A stretch of DNA of 64,000 nt from Ruminococcus sp. (GCA_015066805.1 SVNP01000006.1:40767-104766), one strand, 5' to 3'. Shown: positions 25,687 to 34,916, numbered from the stretch's first letter. Made by a program: numbers and translations. Notes: generated by a model from the sequence alone, not told the origin.

Positions 25687-25730
25687 TGCGTGTGCACTGT
25701 GAAAGTTTTGTGAAAGATGTGTGAAACCCA

Positions 25731-25758
25731 TTGCTTTTTCCCGTAAATATGGTATACT
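25731..25758 (+). promoter_or_regulatory. Sigma-A promoter of htpG
   Basis: TTGCTT (25731-25736), 16-bp spacer, TATACT (25753-25758). The CIRCE element starts 5 bp downstream. Confidence 0.8.
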
Positions 25759-25762
25759 CATA

Positions 25763-25789
25763 TTAGCACTCAACCATGCAGAGTGCTAA
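25763..25789 (+). promoter_or_regulatory. CIRCE element (HrcA operator)
   Basis: Perfect TTAGCACTC-N9-GAGTGCTAA (25763-25771 and 25781-25789), covering the transcription start of htpG. HrcA represses through this site and heat shock relieves it. The match is exact, so the assignment is firm. Confidence 0.97.
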
Positions 25790-25825
25790 ATATCACCCGA
25801 TAAACAGAAAGGAAGGGTTTACCCC

Positions 25826-27715
25826 ATGGAACAAAAGCAGTTTCAAGCAGAATCCAAACGCATGCTGGATCTGATGATCCACTCGATCTACACCCACAAG
25901 GAGATCTTTCTCCGTGAGCTGATCTCCAACGCCTCCGATGCCATCGACAAGCTGTATTTCCGTTCTCTCACCGATGAAAAGGTAGGCATTGCCCCCGATG
26001 ATTTCCGCATTATGCTGATCCCCGACAAGGACAAGCGCACACTGACCATCACCGATAACGGTATCGGCATGACAGCCGAAGAGCTGGAGCAGAATCTGGG
26101 CGTGATCGCACATTCCGGCTCTCTTGCCTTCAAAACCGAAAACGCCGGCAATGATACCACCGACATCATCGGCCAGTTCGGTGTGGGATTCTATTCCGCC
26201 TTTATGGTGGCAAAATGTGTAACCGTACGCACCCGTGCCTATGGCTCCGATACCGCCTATGAGTGGAGATCCGAGGGTGCAGAGGGCTATACCATTGATA
26301 CCTGCGAGAAAGCCTCCGTGGGCACCGAGATCATTCTGGAGCTGCTGGAGGATACCGACGACGAAAAATACAGCGACTTCCTTGAGGAATTCCGCCTGCG
26401 TTCTCTGGTGAAAAAATATTCGGACTACATCCGCTTCCCTGTCTGCATGGAAGTGACCCATGAGCATCTGAAGGAAGGCACAGAGGATGAATACGAAAGC
26501 CATACCGAGCTGGAAACCCTCAACAGCCGCACACCCCTTTGGAAGAAAAACAAAAATGAGCTGACCGATGAAGACTACAACCGCTTCTATCGGGAAAAAT
26601 TCTTTGATTATACCCCTCCGCTGTTCCATATTCACAGCCGCAGCGAGGGTATGGTGACTTATAACTCCCTGCTGTATGTGCCTGCCAAGGCTCCCTATGA
26701 TTATTACAGCAAGGATTTTGAAAAGGGTCTGCAGCTTTATGCCAGCGGTGTAATGATCATGGATAAATGCGCCGATCTCCTGCCCGATCACTTCAGCTTT
26801 GTGCGTGGTATTGTGGATTCCGAGGATCTGTCGCTCAACATCTCCCGCGAAATGCTGCAGCACGACCGCCAGCTCAAAACCATTGCCAAGGCAGTGGAAA
26901 AATCCATCCGCAATGAGCTGACCAAGCTGCTGAAAACCGACCGTGCCAAGTATGTGGAGTTCTGGAAGGCATTCGGTATTCAACTGAAGTTTGGCGTATA
27001 TAACGGCTTTGGCGTGAATGAGGATCAACTGCAGGATCTGCTGCTGTTCCAAAGCTCCGCCGATGATGCGGCCGATGCCTACACCACTCTGGCAGAGTAT
27101 GTTTCCCGCATGCGGGAGGATCAGAAGTATATCTACTACGCAGCCGGTGAAAGCGTTGCCCGCTGTGCTGCCCTGCCCGCTGCCGAGCTGGTTCGCGACA
27201 AGGGTATGGAGGTACTGTACCTTACCGAAAACGTAGACGAATTTGCACTGAAGATGATCGCATCTTACAGCGAAAAGGAGTTTAAAAACGTTTCCGCAGG
27301 GGATCTGGGCTTGGAATCCGAGGAGGATAAGACCGCACTGGAGGAAAAGAACAACGCTGCCAAGGCTCTCTTTGAGGAGATGCAGAAGGCTCTGGAGGGT
27401 AAGGTCAAGGCAGTCCGTCTTTCTTCCCGCTTAAAGAGCCACCCTGTCTGCATTTCCAGTGACGGTCAGCTTTCTCTGGAAATGGAAAAGGTGCTTAACA
27501 CCATGCCCACCGGTGAAAAGGTGCAGGCAGAGCGTGTTCTGGAGCTGAATCCCGAACACCCGATTTTTGCCAAGCTGGAAGCTCTGCTGACGGAAAACCC
27601 CGCACAGCTTGCTTCTTACGCAGAGCTGCTGTATCAGCAGGCTTTGCTGATGGAGGGTCTGCCTGTAGAAGACCCCGTTGCCTTCAGCAAGCTGATCTGC
27701 GACCTGATGGTATAA
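25826..27715 (+). CDS. htpG: HSP90-family chaperone HtpG
   Basis: 629 residues, full length for HtpG. GHKL ATPase motifs: 'RELISNASDAIDKLYF' near residue 35, 'TDNGIGMTAEEL' near 80, 'SGSLAF' near 100 and 'IGQFGVGFYSAFMVA' near 120. The middle domain has 'TPLWKKNKNELTDEDY' and the catalytic-loop 'SEDLSLNISREMLQ' with the conserved Arg. The C-terminal dimerisation domain is present but ends without an MEEVD-type tail, as in all bacterial proteins. A cytosolic, ATP-driven folding helper induced by heat through the CIRCE element. Single-gene unit with its own terminator. Confidence 0.96.
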   Translation: MEQKQFQAESKRMLDLMIHSIYTHKEIFLRELISNASDAIDKLYFRSLTDEKVGIAPDDFRIMLIPDKDKRTLTITDNGIGMTAEELEQNLGVIAHSGSLAFKTENAGNDTTDIIGQFGVGFYSAFMVAKCVTVRTRAYGSDTAYEWRSEGAEGYTIDTCEKASVGTEIILELLEDTDDEKYSDFLEEFRLRSLVKKYSDYIRFPVCMEVTHEHLKEGTEDEYESHTELETLNSRTPLWKKNKNELTDEDYNRFYREKFFDYTPPLFHIHSRSEGMVTYNSLLYVPAKAPYDYYSKDFEKGLQLYASGVMIMDKCADLLPDHFSFVRGIVDSEDLSLNISREMLQHDRQLKTIAKAVEKSIRNELTKLLKTDRAKYVEFWKAFGIQLKFGVYNGFGVNEDQLQDLLLFQSSADDAADAYTTLAEYVSRMREDQKYIYYAAGESVARCAALPAAELVRDKGMEVLYLTENVDEFALKMIASYSEKEFKNVSAGDLGLESEEDKTALEEKNNAAKALFEEMQKALEGKVKAVRLSSRLKSHPVCISSDGQLSLEMEKVLNTMPTGEKVQAERVLELNPEHPIFAKLEALLTENPAQLASYAELLYQQALLMEGLPVEDPVAFSKLICDLMV

Positions 27716-27721
27716 CAAAAG

Positions 27722-27758
27722 AACGGCTTCCGATTTGTTATCGGAAGCCGTTTTGCTT
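27722..27758. terminator. Terminator between htpG and ldh (convergent)
   Basis: AACGGCTTCCGAT (27722-27734) / ATCGGAAGCCGTT (27740-27752) with T-run on the plus strand and A residues for the minus strand. Confidence 0.9.
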
Positions 27759-28704
27759 ATGACAGATCATCCAATACCTGCCGGAGCTGTGCCGCACTGT
27801 TCTGCAGCAGCCTTTGCTCCTTGCCGCTTAGGGGAATATCCAGCACACATTCAATGCCCCGTTCACCAATGATGGCAGGCACGCCCACGCACAGATCATC
27901 AATGCCGTAATGCCCCTGTACATAACAGGAAACAGGCAGCACGGAATGCTCATCCCGTATAATGGCACGCACGATCCGCAGCACTGCCATGGCAATACCG
28001 TAATAGGTAGCACCCTTCCGTTTGATGACCTCATAGGCACTGTCCCGTACTTCTTCGTACAGACGATGCAGGGTCTCCTGTGTTTCGCTTTTGCCGGAAA
28101 GGGCACAGAAATCATCCAGATCCACACCGGAGATATTGGCACTGCTCCAGACAGCCAGCTCCGAATCCCCGTGCTCTCCGATGATAAAAGCGTGTACGCT
28201 GCGGCTGTCCACCCCAAGGTGATCTCCCACAAGCTGCTTGAGTCTGGCGGTATCCAGCACGGTGCCCGTACCGATCACACGGCTTTCGGGGAAGCCCGAT
28301 TCCTGCAATGTCACATAGGTCAGCACATCCACGGGATTGGTCACCACCAACAGCACTGCATCCTGATTGTAAAAGGTGATCTGCGGGATCATCTCACGGA
28401 AAATGGCAGTATTTTTATGCACCAGATCCAGACGGGTCTCATCGGGCTTCTGATTGGCACCTGCCGTAAGAATAATGACACCGCAGCCCACCAGCGCATC
28501 ATAATCGGCGGCATATACAGTCACAGGAGAAGCAAAGGGTACGCCATGCATCAGATCCATGGCTTCGCCCTCTGCCTTCTGCCGATTGATATCAATGAGC
28601 ACCAGCTCCGAAAACAAGCCGCTTTGCACCAGTGTAAATGCCACCGATGCTCCCACCTGTCCGCAGCCGATGATCGCACATTTTTGTTTGTCTACATTCG
28701 CCAT
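27757..28704 (-). CDS. ldh: L-lactate dehydrogenase
   Basis: 315 residues. The start at 28704 (MANVDKQKCAIIG) has GGAGAGG 8 nt upstream. Rossmann NAD motif 'IIGCGQVGASVAFTLVQSG', acidic strand-end 'VLIDINRQKAEGEAMDL', substrate Arg in 'KPDETRLDLVHKN', 'VVTNPVDVLTYV' and the catalytic His in 'FIIGEHGDSELAVWS'. Interconverts pyruvate and L-lactate with NAD(H) in the cytosol and regenerates NAD in fermentation. The Gln/Arg substrate region favours LDH over malate dehydrogenase. An inverted repeat overlaps the ribosome site. Confidence 0.93.
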   Translation of the reverse strand: MANVDKQKCAIIGCGQVGASVAFTLVQSGLFSELVLIDINRQKAEGEAMDLMHGVPFASPVTVYAADYDALVGCGVIILTAGANQKPDETRLDLVHKNTAIFREMIPQITFYNQDAVLLVVTNPVDVLTYVTLQESGFPESRVIGTGTVLDTARLKQLVGDHLGVDSRSVHAFIIGEHGDSELAVWSSANISGVDLDDFCALSGKSETQETLHRLYEEVRDSAYEVIKRKGATYYGIAMAVLRIVRAIIRDEHSVLPVSCYVQGHYGIDDLCVGVPAIIGERGIECVLDIPLSGKEQRLLQNSAAQLRQVLDDLS

Positions 28705-28714
28705 ATCAAACACC

Positions 28715-28740
28715 TCTCCGAATTGTTCGGAGATAGTATA
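28715..28740 (-). promoter_or_regulatory. ldh leader: -10 box and hairpin overlapping the ribosome-binding site
   Basis: TATACT (28735-28740, minus strand) is a plausible -10; the -35 is weak. TCTCCGAA (28715-28722) / TTCGGAGA (28726-28733) forms an 8-bp hairpin directly after the start of the transcript. Its 3' arm includes the GGAGA of the ribosome site, so folding could limit ldh translation. No Rex-type TTGTGA-N6-TCACAA operator was seen. Confidence 0.5.
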
Positions 28741-28779
28741 TGACAAACAGCAGAAATCATACACGCATTGTTTATGTAC

Positions 28780-29214
28780 TTATGCGTAACCACAGCAGCC
28801 TTTCACGATTTCCCATGTGCCGTCTTCCTGCTGCGTCAGCGTCCAGCCGAAATCTGCGTTGCCACCGATTGCGGCAGCGTTGTCTCCATGTAAAATCAGT
28901 GCTGCCATCCAGTCCACACAAACATCGGCTGTAAACCACACGGAGTTCTCCTTGTCCGTCACTTTGGAAAAAGAATCCAGCATCCGATCGGCAACGGCTT
29001 CATCGTAAACAATATCGTCAATATAAAGGCCATCCTTTGCGAGATGCACCGCCACTGTTTCAACCGCAAGCAGCAGCTCCGCCTTTGTAAATTTTTCCGA
29101 TGCTCCAAGCTCCATCTTCGGTCTGTGCGTCAGCCGCCAGATGCCGTAGGGCAGTACGGTCACCGCCGCCAGACAGCCACAGGTTATCAGGGCAATTTTA
29201 GCAGATTTTTTCAT
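28780..29214 (-). CDS. Hypothetical exported or membrane-anchored protein
   Basis: 144 residues. The start at 29214 has GGGAGG 9 nt upstream. Residues 1-25 (MKKSAKIALITCGCLAAVTV) form a signal peptide or anchor; a Cys-Gly-Cys lies in its core but without a convincing lipobox. The outer part starts as an acidic helix-rich region (KFTKAELLLAVETVAVHL) and ends in a beta-rich 'FGWTLTQQEDGTWEIVKGC' with two adjacent Cys near the end. I recognise no family. It lies between ldh and an unrelated divergent gene and seems to be its own unit. Confidence 0.7.
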   Translation of the reverse strand: MKKSAKIALITCGCLAAVTVLPYGIWRLTHRPKMELGASEKFTKAELLLAVETVAVHLAKDGLYIDDIVYDEAVADRMLDSFSKVTDKENSVWFTADVCVDWMAALILHGDNAAAIGGNADFGWTLTQQEDGTWEIVKGCCGYA

Positions 29215-29439
29215 CACAATACGCCTCCCGAAAAAGTATTTGCCTTTCTGCCCAAAGGATACCACGTCTCAAAGGAAAAGTCAACAGCATTCAGCAAACC
29301 TTAATCATCCTTAAGCAAATCTTCAGAATTTCTCCCTTGTATCTTAATCCCCGTTGTGGTACAATCAAAAAGCGGACAAAAATTTACAGAATGTTAAAAA
29401 TATCAGTCGCATCCTCCTTGGAGTTCGACAGTTTCTCCG

Positions 29440-29469
29440 TTGACAAATCCTTTTTTTCTGTGGTATAAT
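29440..29469 (+). promoter_or_regulatory. Sigma-A promoter of the membrane/zinc-ribbon gene
   Basis: TTGACA (29440-29445), 18-bp spacer, TATAAT (29464-29469). The 225 bp upstream (29215-29439) shows no other feature. Confidence 0.82.
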
Positions 29470-29526
29470 GATAGGGTATGATTTTTGTTGTACAGACGAA
29501 AAAACAGAAGAAAGAGGATGAATCAT

Positions 29527-30723
29527 ATGGCAAAAAAGACCCGTTCCGCCGCAAGCTGTGTATGGCACAGCATCTGGTGCGTGATCGCAACCCTGCTGCT
29601 TACAGGCTGTATTGCCTTTACGCTGGCAGTACGCTCCTACATCAAGGATGACACATTGGCAAAAACCATCGGCAGCATGAATATTGCAACGGTGACCATC
29701 GGTGATAAAACCGTAGCCGAGGAAATCCGAGATGAATATGTGGCAGATGACAAGGTAAAGCTCTCCGATATCGAAACTGCCATTCACGGTATGGGTATTG
29801 AGGCCTTTGCCGAGGACAAGCTCACCGCCATGGGCAAGCTGCTCCGCGGCGAGACCGATGCCCCTGTGCATATTACTGTGGATGAGATCATCGAACTGCT
29901 GGAAAAAAGCGAGTATGATCTGTATAGCCAATGCCTGCTGATCATTGAGGACAGCGACAAGAAAGAGATCCGCAATGTGGCGGAAGCCCCCCTGAATGTC
30001 TTCAACAAGACCATGACCTTCCTGTTCGGCTCCCCTGCCATGCGTGCTGTCAGCCGTTATTTTGTCAGCACCGCCTGCGTTGTGGTCAATGTGATCCTGC
30101 TGGTACTGCTGCTGTGCCGCTGGATGATGGTGCGTGCCCAGGCAGATAAATCCCGCAGCGGTGCCTGCACCGGCATGGGCATTACCATTCTGGTGCCCTC
30201 TGCCCTTACCTTCATCGGTGCTGTGGTATACAGCATCTCCAATGCCTTTACCCCCGATGGCGCAGAAACACTGTATACCGTAGGCAAGGTGCTGGTGCAT
30301 CCCTTTTGGAGCATTGCGCTGCTGGGTATTTTCAGCGGTATTCTGCTGATTCTGGCAGCAGCCATTATGCGCCGCATGGCACAGCGCAAGCTGGATGCTG
30401 CTCTGGCTGCCAACAATACCCCCGTGGAATCCACCCGCATGGAAGCTGTGGAGAATGTGGCAAAGCCCGATCCCTTCATTGCCCCCATGCCCGCCAAGGA
30501 AGCAGCCCCCGCTGAAACCACACACTGCATCGCCTGCGCCCGCACACTGGCACTGGGCAGTAAGTTCTGCATTTACTGCGGCACCCCCCAGACACCGCCT
30601 GCCGCAGAAACCCCGGCAGAGACCGTATCCGCTGCGCCCTCCGAGGAAGCAGCCCCCGCTGCCGCACCTGCCGAGGAAGCAGCCCCCGCTGAGGAAACTC
30701 CTGCCGATTCCGTCATCGGCTGA
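29527..30723 (+). CDS. Hypothetical membrane protein with C-terminal zinc ribbon
   Basis: 398 residues. AGAGG lies 8 nt before the ATG at 29527; an ATG three codons earlier is too close to it. TM1 at ~10-35 (ATLLLTGCIAFTLAV), an outer domain of ~140 residues, then three helices between ~175 and 285 (VVVNVILLVLLLCRWMMV, GITILVPSALTFIGAVVYSI, SIALLGIFSGILLILAAAIM). After a linker, a zinc ribbon 'CIACARTLALGSKFCIYCG' at ~335-353 and an Ala/Glu/Pro-rich tail with repeats of EEAAPA. I do not recognise the outer domain. It is followed closely by the D,D-carboxypeptidase gene, which suggests an envelope-related job. Confidence 0.75.
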   Translation: MAKKTRSAASCVWHSIWCVIATLLLTGCIAFTLAVRSYIKDDTLAKTIGSMNIATVTIGDKTVAEEIRDEYVADDKVKLSDIETAIHGMGIEAFAEDKLTAMGKLLRGETDAPVHITVDEIIELLEKSEYDLYSQCLLIIEDSDKKEIRNVAEAPLNVFNKTMTFLFGSPAMRAVSRYFVSTACVVVNVILLVLLLCRWMMVRAQADKSRSGACTGMGITILVPSALTFIGAVVYSISNAFTPDGAETLYTVGKVLVHPFWSIALLGIFSGILLILAAAIMRRMAQRKLDAALAANNTPVESTRMEAVENVAKPDPFIAPMPAKEAAPAETTHCIACARTLALGSKFCIYCGTPQTPPAAETPAETVSAAPSEEAAPAAAPAEEAAPAEETPADSVIG

Positions 30724-30776
30724 GAAACACCCGTAACAAGCAGCAGACCGTATCAAACACAAGAGGAGAATTCATC

Positions 30777-31904
30777 ATGGAGCAAACCCCACAAGCCCGT
30801 CGGCGTATTCGTCCGGCCCGTGTGCTGGCACTTTCGGTCAGCATCCTGTTTGTTATCCTGCTGCCTGTTCTGCTGATCTGCTGTCTGTGCGGTGTATTCC
30901 GCAGCGATGAGCCTGCCGACAGCTCCCTTGCGGATCTGCCTGTGGTGCTGCAATCCTCAGCAAGCACCACTACAACAACAACCACCACGACCACACTGTA
31001 TCCGCCCATTGCCCAAAAAGAGACCAAAACCGTTGCCATCACCGATGACAGCATCATTTACGGACGCAATGCTGCACTGATCGACACCAACACCCATAAG
31101 ATCATTGCAGGCAAGGATGCGGAAGAAGTGATCTACCCCGCCTCTATGACCAAGATCATGACCATGCTGACGGCTCTGGACCTGCTGGGTGAGGATGAAA
31201 CCGCATTGTATCGTGCTTATCTCATGGATGGCGACCTTGTGGCATCCCTGCGGGCGCAAACTCTGGTTTGTGCAGGCTTTGCCGACGACGAACCCTGCCG
31301 CATCATTGATATGCTCTACGGTCTGATGCTGCCTTCCGGTGCCGATGCCGCCGTGGGACTGGCGATCTATACCGCAGGCAGCGAAGAAGCCTTTGTCAAG
31401 CATATGAATCTGTATGCACAGAAAATGGGATTGGAACAGACCCATTTTGTCAACTGTACGGGATTGCATCACGAAGACCATTACAGCACTCCTGCCGAGA
31501 TCGCCTGTATGCCGGAATACGCCATGCAGAACGATCTCTGCCGTAAGATCATGTCCACCGCAGAGTATACTACAGCCGCAACTACCGCACATCCCGAGGG
31601 ACTGGTTTTGAAAAGCTCTGTGTTTTTCCGCCTGCCCGATACTTTGCCGGAGGGCATTTTGTTCGGAGGCGGAAAAACCGGTTTTACCAATGCAGCGGGC
31701 CAGTGCCTTGCAGCTTGGGCCACCGATGAACACACGGGCAAAACCTATATCTCCGTGGTGGCAGGCTGCGATGGCCTGAAGCCGCTGGATGCCGTTGCCG
31801 ATACCCTGACCCTGCTGGATCAGTACCGTGACGGCGATGCCACGGGTGCAGTACGGTTTTCGGCGGAAGATAACATTACTGAAAACGGAGAAGGCACATC
31901 ATGA
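30777..31904 (+). CDS. D-alanyl-D-alanine carboxypeptidase (S11 family, DacF-like)
   Basis: 375 residues, with GAGGAG 8 nt before the ATG. N-terminal membrane anchor at ~20-45 (VLALSVSILFVILLPVLLIC), then a Thr-rich linker of ten or so residues. The penicillin-binding fold has all three active-site motifs: SMTK (in YPASMTKIMTML), SGA (in LMLPSGADAAVGLA; the usual SxN is replaced by SGA) and KTG (in GGGKTGFTNAAGQCLAA). It trims the terminal D-Ala from peptidoglycan stem peptides outside the cell and so limits crosslinking. The stop overlaps the ispH start by 4 bp. Confidence 0.9.
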   Translation: MEQTPQARRRIRPARVLALSVSILFVILLPVLLICCLCGVFRSDEPADSSLADLPVVLQSSASTTTTTTTTTTLYPPIAQKETKTVAITDDSIIYGRNAALIDTNTHKIIAGKDAEEVIYPASMTKIMTMLTALDLLGEDETALYRAYLMDGDLVASLRAQTLVCAGFADDEPCRIIDMLYGLMLPSGADAAVGLAIYTAGSEEAFVKHMNLYAQKMGLEQTHFVNCTGLHHEDHYSTPAEIACMPEYAMQNDLCRKIMSTAEYTTAATTAHPEGLVLKSSVFFRLPDTLPEGILFGGGKTGFTNAAGQCLAAWATDEHTGKTYISVVAGCDGLKPLDAVADTLTLLDQYRDGDATGAVRFSAEDNITENGEGTS

Positions 31905-34000
31905 AGGTGACAATCGAAACCGCAAAATCCGCAGGCTTCTGCTTCGGCGTGGATCGTGCCGTTAAGCTGGTGTACGAGGCACTGGAGCAGGGCAAGCGTG
32001 TGGCGACCCTGGGCCCTATCATCCACAACGATGCCGTTGTAGGCGACCTGCTCAAGCGGGGCGCACGGATCATTGCCTCCGTGGAGGAGCTGGAGGAGGG
32101 CGAAACGCTGGTCATCCGCTCCCACGGTGTCGGCAAGGCCGTTTATGATGCCCTTGCTTCCATGGGCAACCCTGTCATAGATGCTACCTGTCCCTTTGTG
32201 GCACGCATCCATAGAATTGTAGCGGAGCAATCCGCACAGGGCAGAGAAATCCTCATTGCGGGTGACGTAAAGCACCCTGAAGTGCAGGGGATCGTGGGTC
32301 ATTGTACGGAAAATTATACAGTTTTTTCCGATGAAGGGGAGCTGAAATGTTGCATTGGTAGAACTTTGAAAAATTCTCAAAAAACCCTTGCAATTGTCGC
32401 CCAAACGACTTATAATAAAATATTATGGGGGGAGTGTATGAAGGCACTGCCGGAAGCACATCCCGATATCTTGGTGTTCGATACCATCTGCAATGCCACC
32501 AACGCCCGGCAGACCGATGCGGATGTCCTCTCACGGCATTCGGATCTGATGATCGTGGCAGGCGGCAGGCATAGCTCCAACACCGTCAAGCTCTACGATG
32601 TATGCCGCAGGAATTGCCCCGCTTGGCATATTGCAGAGCCGGAGGAGCTGCAGCCCTTGGTGCCGGCACTGAGAAAGGCCGCCGAGGAGGCTCTTGCCCG
32701 GAAACAGGCAAAGGGTGAACCGGCACACCTGCATATCGGAATTACTGCCGGAGCCAGTACGCCCGCCCACATCATTAAGGAGGTTCAAAACACTATGTCT
32801 GGAATTTTTGACACCGACACCACTATCCCTGAAAGCGAGGACTTTCGCATTGCATTTGAGGAGGAGCTTGACAAGACCTTCACCAAGAAAATTCGTACAG
32901 GAGATCGCGTCGTCGGCATCGTTGCTTCCATCAGCGGCAATAACGAAGTGATGGTTGACGTTGGTGCAAAGCAGACTGGCTATATTACGCTGTCCGAACT
33001 GACCAATGATGCTTCCAAGAAGCCCGCAGACCTGGTCAAGGTCGGCGATGAGCTGGATCTGGTTGTCATCAAGGTCAACGATGCAGAAGGCACCGTGATG
33101 CTCTCCAAGCGTCGCGTCGATGAGCTGGTCGGCTTTGAAAACATCCTCAAGGCAAAGGAATCCGGCGAGGTGCTGGAAGGCACTGTGCAGAGCGTTGTAA
33201 AGGGCGGCCTGGTGGTTTCCTGCAACGGCGTTCGCGTGTTCATCCCCGCTTCCCACTCCGGCCTGGGCCGTGAGGCTGACCTGAGCGTTCTGGTGAAGCA
33301 GAACGTGCAGTTCGTCATCATCGACATCAACGAGCAGCGCCGCAGAGCTGTCGGCTCCATCCGTCAGGTACAAAAGGCACAGCGCGATGCTGCAAAGTCC
33401 AAGTTCTGGGAGACTGCTGAGGTCGGCAAGGTCTACACCGGTGAGGTAAAGTCCCTGACTTCCTACGGCGCATTCGTGGATCTGGGCGGCGTGGACGGTA
33501 TGGTCCATGTTTCCGAGTTGAGCTGGAGCAGAATCCATCAGCCCAGCGATGTTGTCTCCGTAGGCGATACCCTGGAGGTTTACATCAAGGCCCTGAACCC
33601 CGAGACCGGCAGAATCTCTCTGGGTCACCGTCGTCCCGAGGATAACCCCTGGACCAAGTTTGTGGCAAATTACAGCGTTGGCCAGGTGGTAGAGGCTACC
33701 ATCGTCTCCATCACCACCTTTGGCGCATTCGCTCGTATTGCTGATAACGTTGACGGTCTGATCCACATTTCTCAGTTGGATACCAAGCGCGTAAACGATG
33801 TGAAGGAAGTTGTTGCCCTGGGCGATGTTGTTACCGTTAAGATCACTGAGATCAACGAAGAACAGCAGCGCATCAGCCTCTCCATCCGTGAAGTGCTGGA
33901 GGATAACGCTCCCGAGGCAGAGGAAACCGATGCTCTGGTTTACTCCGACGAGAACCCCGAGGCTGTGGTCGCCGCTTCCGATGACGAGGCAGCAGAGTAA
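31901..34000 (+). CDS. ispH: IspH fused to four S1 RNA-binding domains (IspH-RpsA)
   Basis: 699 residues. Residues 1-~285: HMBPP reductase, with the three Fe-S cysteines in GFCFGVDRA, DATCPFVARIH and DTICNAT, and His motifs HND, RSHGVG and KHPEV. It makes IPP/DMAPP in the last MEP-pathway step. Residues ~325-660: four S1 domains, seen as GDRVVGIVASISGNNEVMVDVG, GEVLEGTVQSVVKGGLVVS, GKVYTGEVKSLTSYGAFVDL and GQVVEATIVSITTFGAFARI. An acidic tail follows. This fusion is common in Clostridia, where the C-terminal half acts as ribosomal protein S1. Translationally coupled to the upstream carboxypeptidase. There is no frameshift; both halves look intact. Confidence 0.95.
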   Translation: MKVTIETAKSAGFCFGVDRAVKLVYEALEQGKRVATLGPIIHNDAVVGDLLKRGARIIASVEELEEGETLVIRSHGVGKAVYDALASMGNPVIDATCPFVARIHRIVAEQSAQGREILIAGDVKHPEVQGIVGHCTENYTVFSDEGELKCCIGRTLKNSQKTLAIVAQTTYNKILWGECMKALPEAHPDILVFDTICNATNARQTDADVLSRHSDLMIVAGGRHSSNTVKLYDVCRRNCPAWHIAEPEELQPLVPALRKAAEEALARKQAKGEPAHLHIGITAGASTPAHIIKEVQNTMSGIFDTDTTIPESEDFRIAFEEELDKTFTKKIRTGDRVVGIVASISGNNEVMVDVGAKQTGYITLSELTNDASKKPADLVKVGDELDLVVIKVNDAEGTVMLSKRRVDELVGFENILKAKESGEVLEGTVQSVVKGGLVVSCNGVRVFIPASHSGLGREADLSVLVKQNVQFVIIDINEQRRRAVGSIRQVQKAQRDAAKSKFWETAEVGKVYTGEVKSLTSYGAFVDLGGVDGMVHVSELSWSRIHQPSDVVSVGDTLEVYIKALNPETGRISLGHRRPEDNPWTKFVANYSVGQVVEATIVSITTFGAFARIADNVDGLIHISQLDTKRVNDVKEVVALGDVVTVKITEINEEQQRISLSIREVLEDNAPEAEETDALVYSDENPEAVVAASDDEAAE

Positions 34001-34034
34001 TTTGCAGCCCTGTCACAAATGGGCATGATTCCCC

Positions 34035-34070
34035 AAAAGAGGATGGCGTTTTGCCATCCTCTTTTTTGTT
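34035..34070 (+). terminator. Intrinsic terminator after ispH-S1
   Basis: AAAAGAGGATGGC (34035-34047) / GCCATCCTCTTTT (34053-34065) followed by a T-rich tract. Confidence 0.92.
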
Positions 34071-34108
34071 TTTGACCCAAATCCGGTGTTTTTGCCCGTT
34101 TTCTGCGA

Positions 34109-34137
34109 TTGACAAGCGGGCAAATATATGGTATGAT
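34109..34137 (+). promoter_or_regulatory. Sigma-A promoter of the membrane/vWA gene pair
   Basis: TTGACA (34109-34114), 17-bp spacer, TATGAT (34132-34137). Confidence 0.85.
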
Positions 34138-34187
34138 AATTTTACCGCCACTTCGCCGGCGAAATACAGAAAGGAGCGCAAGCCCCT

Positions 34188-34898
34188 ATGAAGAAAAGCA
34201 CCCTCATCACCCTCATCCTGCTGACAGTGGGAGAAGGTGCATTGGCAATCTATTTGTATACCATCCTCTCCGCAACGCCCTTTACATTCGGCAAGTATCT
34301 GGCGCTGCTGGCTGTAGTCGCACTTTCCCTGACCGTGGATTGGATGATCCTGCGGGGCAGCAGTGCTGCCGCTGTCAGCGATACCAAGCGGCTTAAGGAT
34401 ACCAAGGACTACATCGCCGCCTTTGAAGCATGGCTGCGGGAGGATACACCCTTCCCCGATGAAATGAAGATTGCCATGAAGCAACTGGGATCTCTGGAAC
34501 GCAAGCAAAAAGCCTTGGAAGCCATCCTCAGCAACGACAGCGACAGCCCCTTTCTCCAAACCGCCGATGAGGTGGAAGCGTATATCCTTGCAAATTGTAA
34601 ACGGGTGCTCAATCGTGTGATGATCTATGACCCCAATGAGCCCCAGAAGTATCAGACCCACCTGATGTACCTGCGGCAGGTGCTGGGGCAGAATGCCCAT
34701 GTGCTTTCCGATTTCGATAATCTGATCCTGGAGGTTTCCCAGATCGGTGAGGATCACAGCGGTGCTTCTACCCCCTGTCTCAATGAGCTGACTGCGGCTC
34801 TCCGCAGCGTGCGTAACGGCGGCGAGGATGCATGGGCCACAGGACAGATCACCAAAGCCCCCGGTGAACAGCAACCCCCTACACAAATGATGCAATAA
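34188..34898 (+). CDS. Hypothetical two-helix membrane protein
   Basis: 236 residues, with GAAAGGAG upstream of the ATG. Two N-terminal membrane helices (~5-26 LITLILLTVGEGALAIYLY, ~33-55 KYLALLAVVALSLTVDWMIL). The rest is a soluble, helix-rich domain of ~170 residues (DTKDYIAAFEAWLRED, MKQLGSLERKQKALEAIL, ADEVEAYILANCKRVLNR), probably cytoplasmic and coiled-coil-like, ending in a Pro/Gln-rich tail. I recognise no family. It is 18 nt upstream of a vWA/solute-binding-like protein gene and probably acts with it. Confidence 0.72.
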   Translation: MKKSTLITLILLTVGEGALAIYLYTILSATPFTFGKYLALLAVVALSLTVDWMILRGSSAAAVSDTKRLKDTKDYIAAFEAWLREDTPFPDEMKIAMKQLGSLERKQKALEAILSNDSDSPFLQTADEVEAYILANCKRVLNRVMIYDPNEPQKYQTHLMYLRQVLGQNAHVLSDFDNLILEVSQIGEDHSGASTPCLNELTAALRSVRNGGEDAWATGQITKAPGEQQPPTQMMQ

Positions 34899-34916
34899 CA
34901 GAAAGGAGTACCCTCT

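Noticed and set aside
28690..28790. Rex operator for ldh
   Set aside because: No TTGTGA-N6-TCACAA-like sequence; the only palindrome is the hairpin TCTCCGAA/TTCGGAGA.
31901..34000. Frameshift or chimera between ispH and rpsA
   Set aside because: The in-frame fusion is a normal gene arrangement in Clostridia and both halves are complete.
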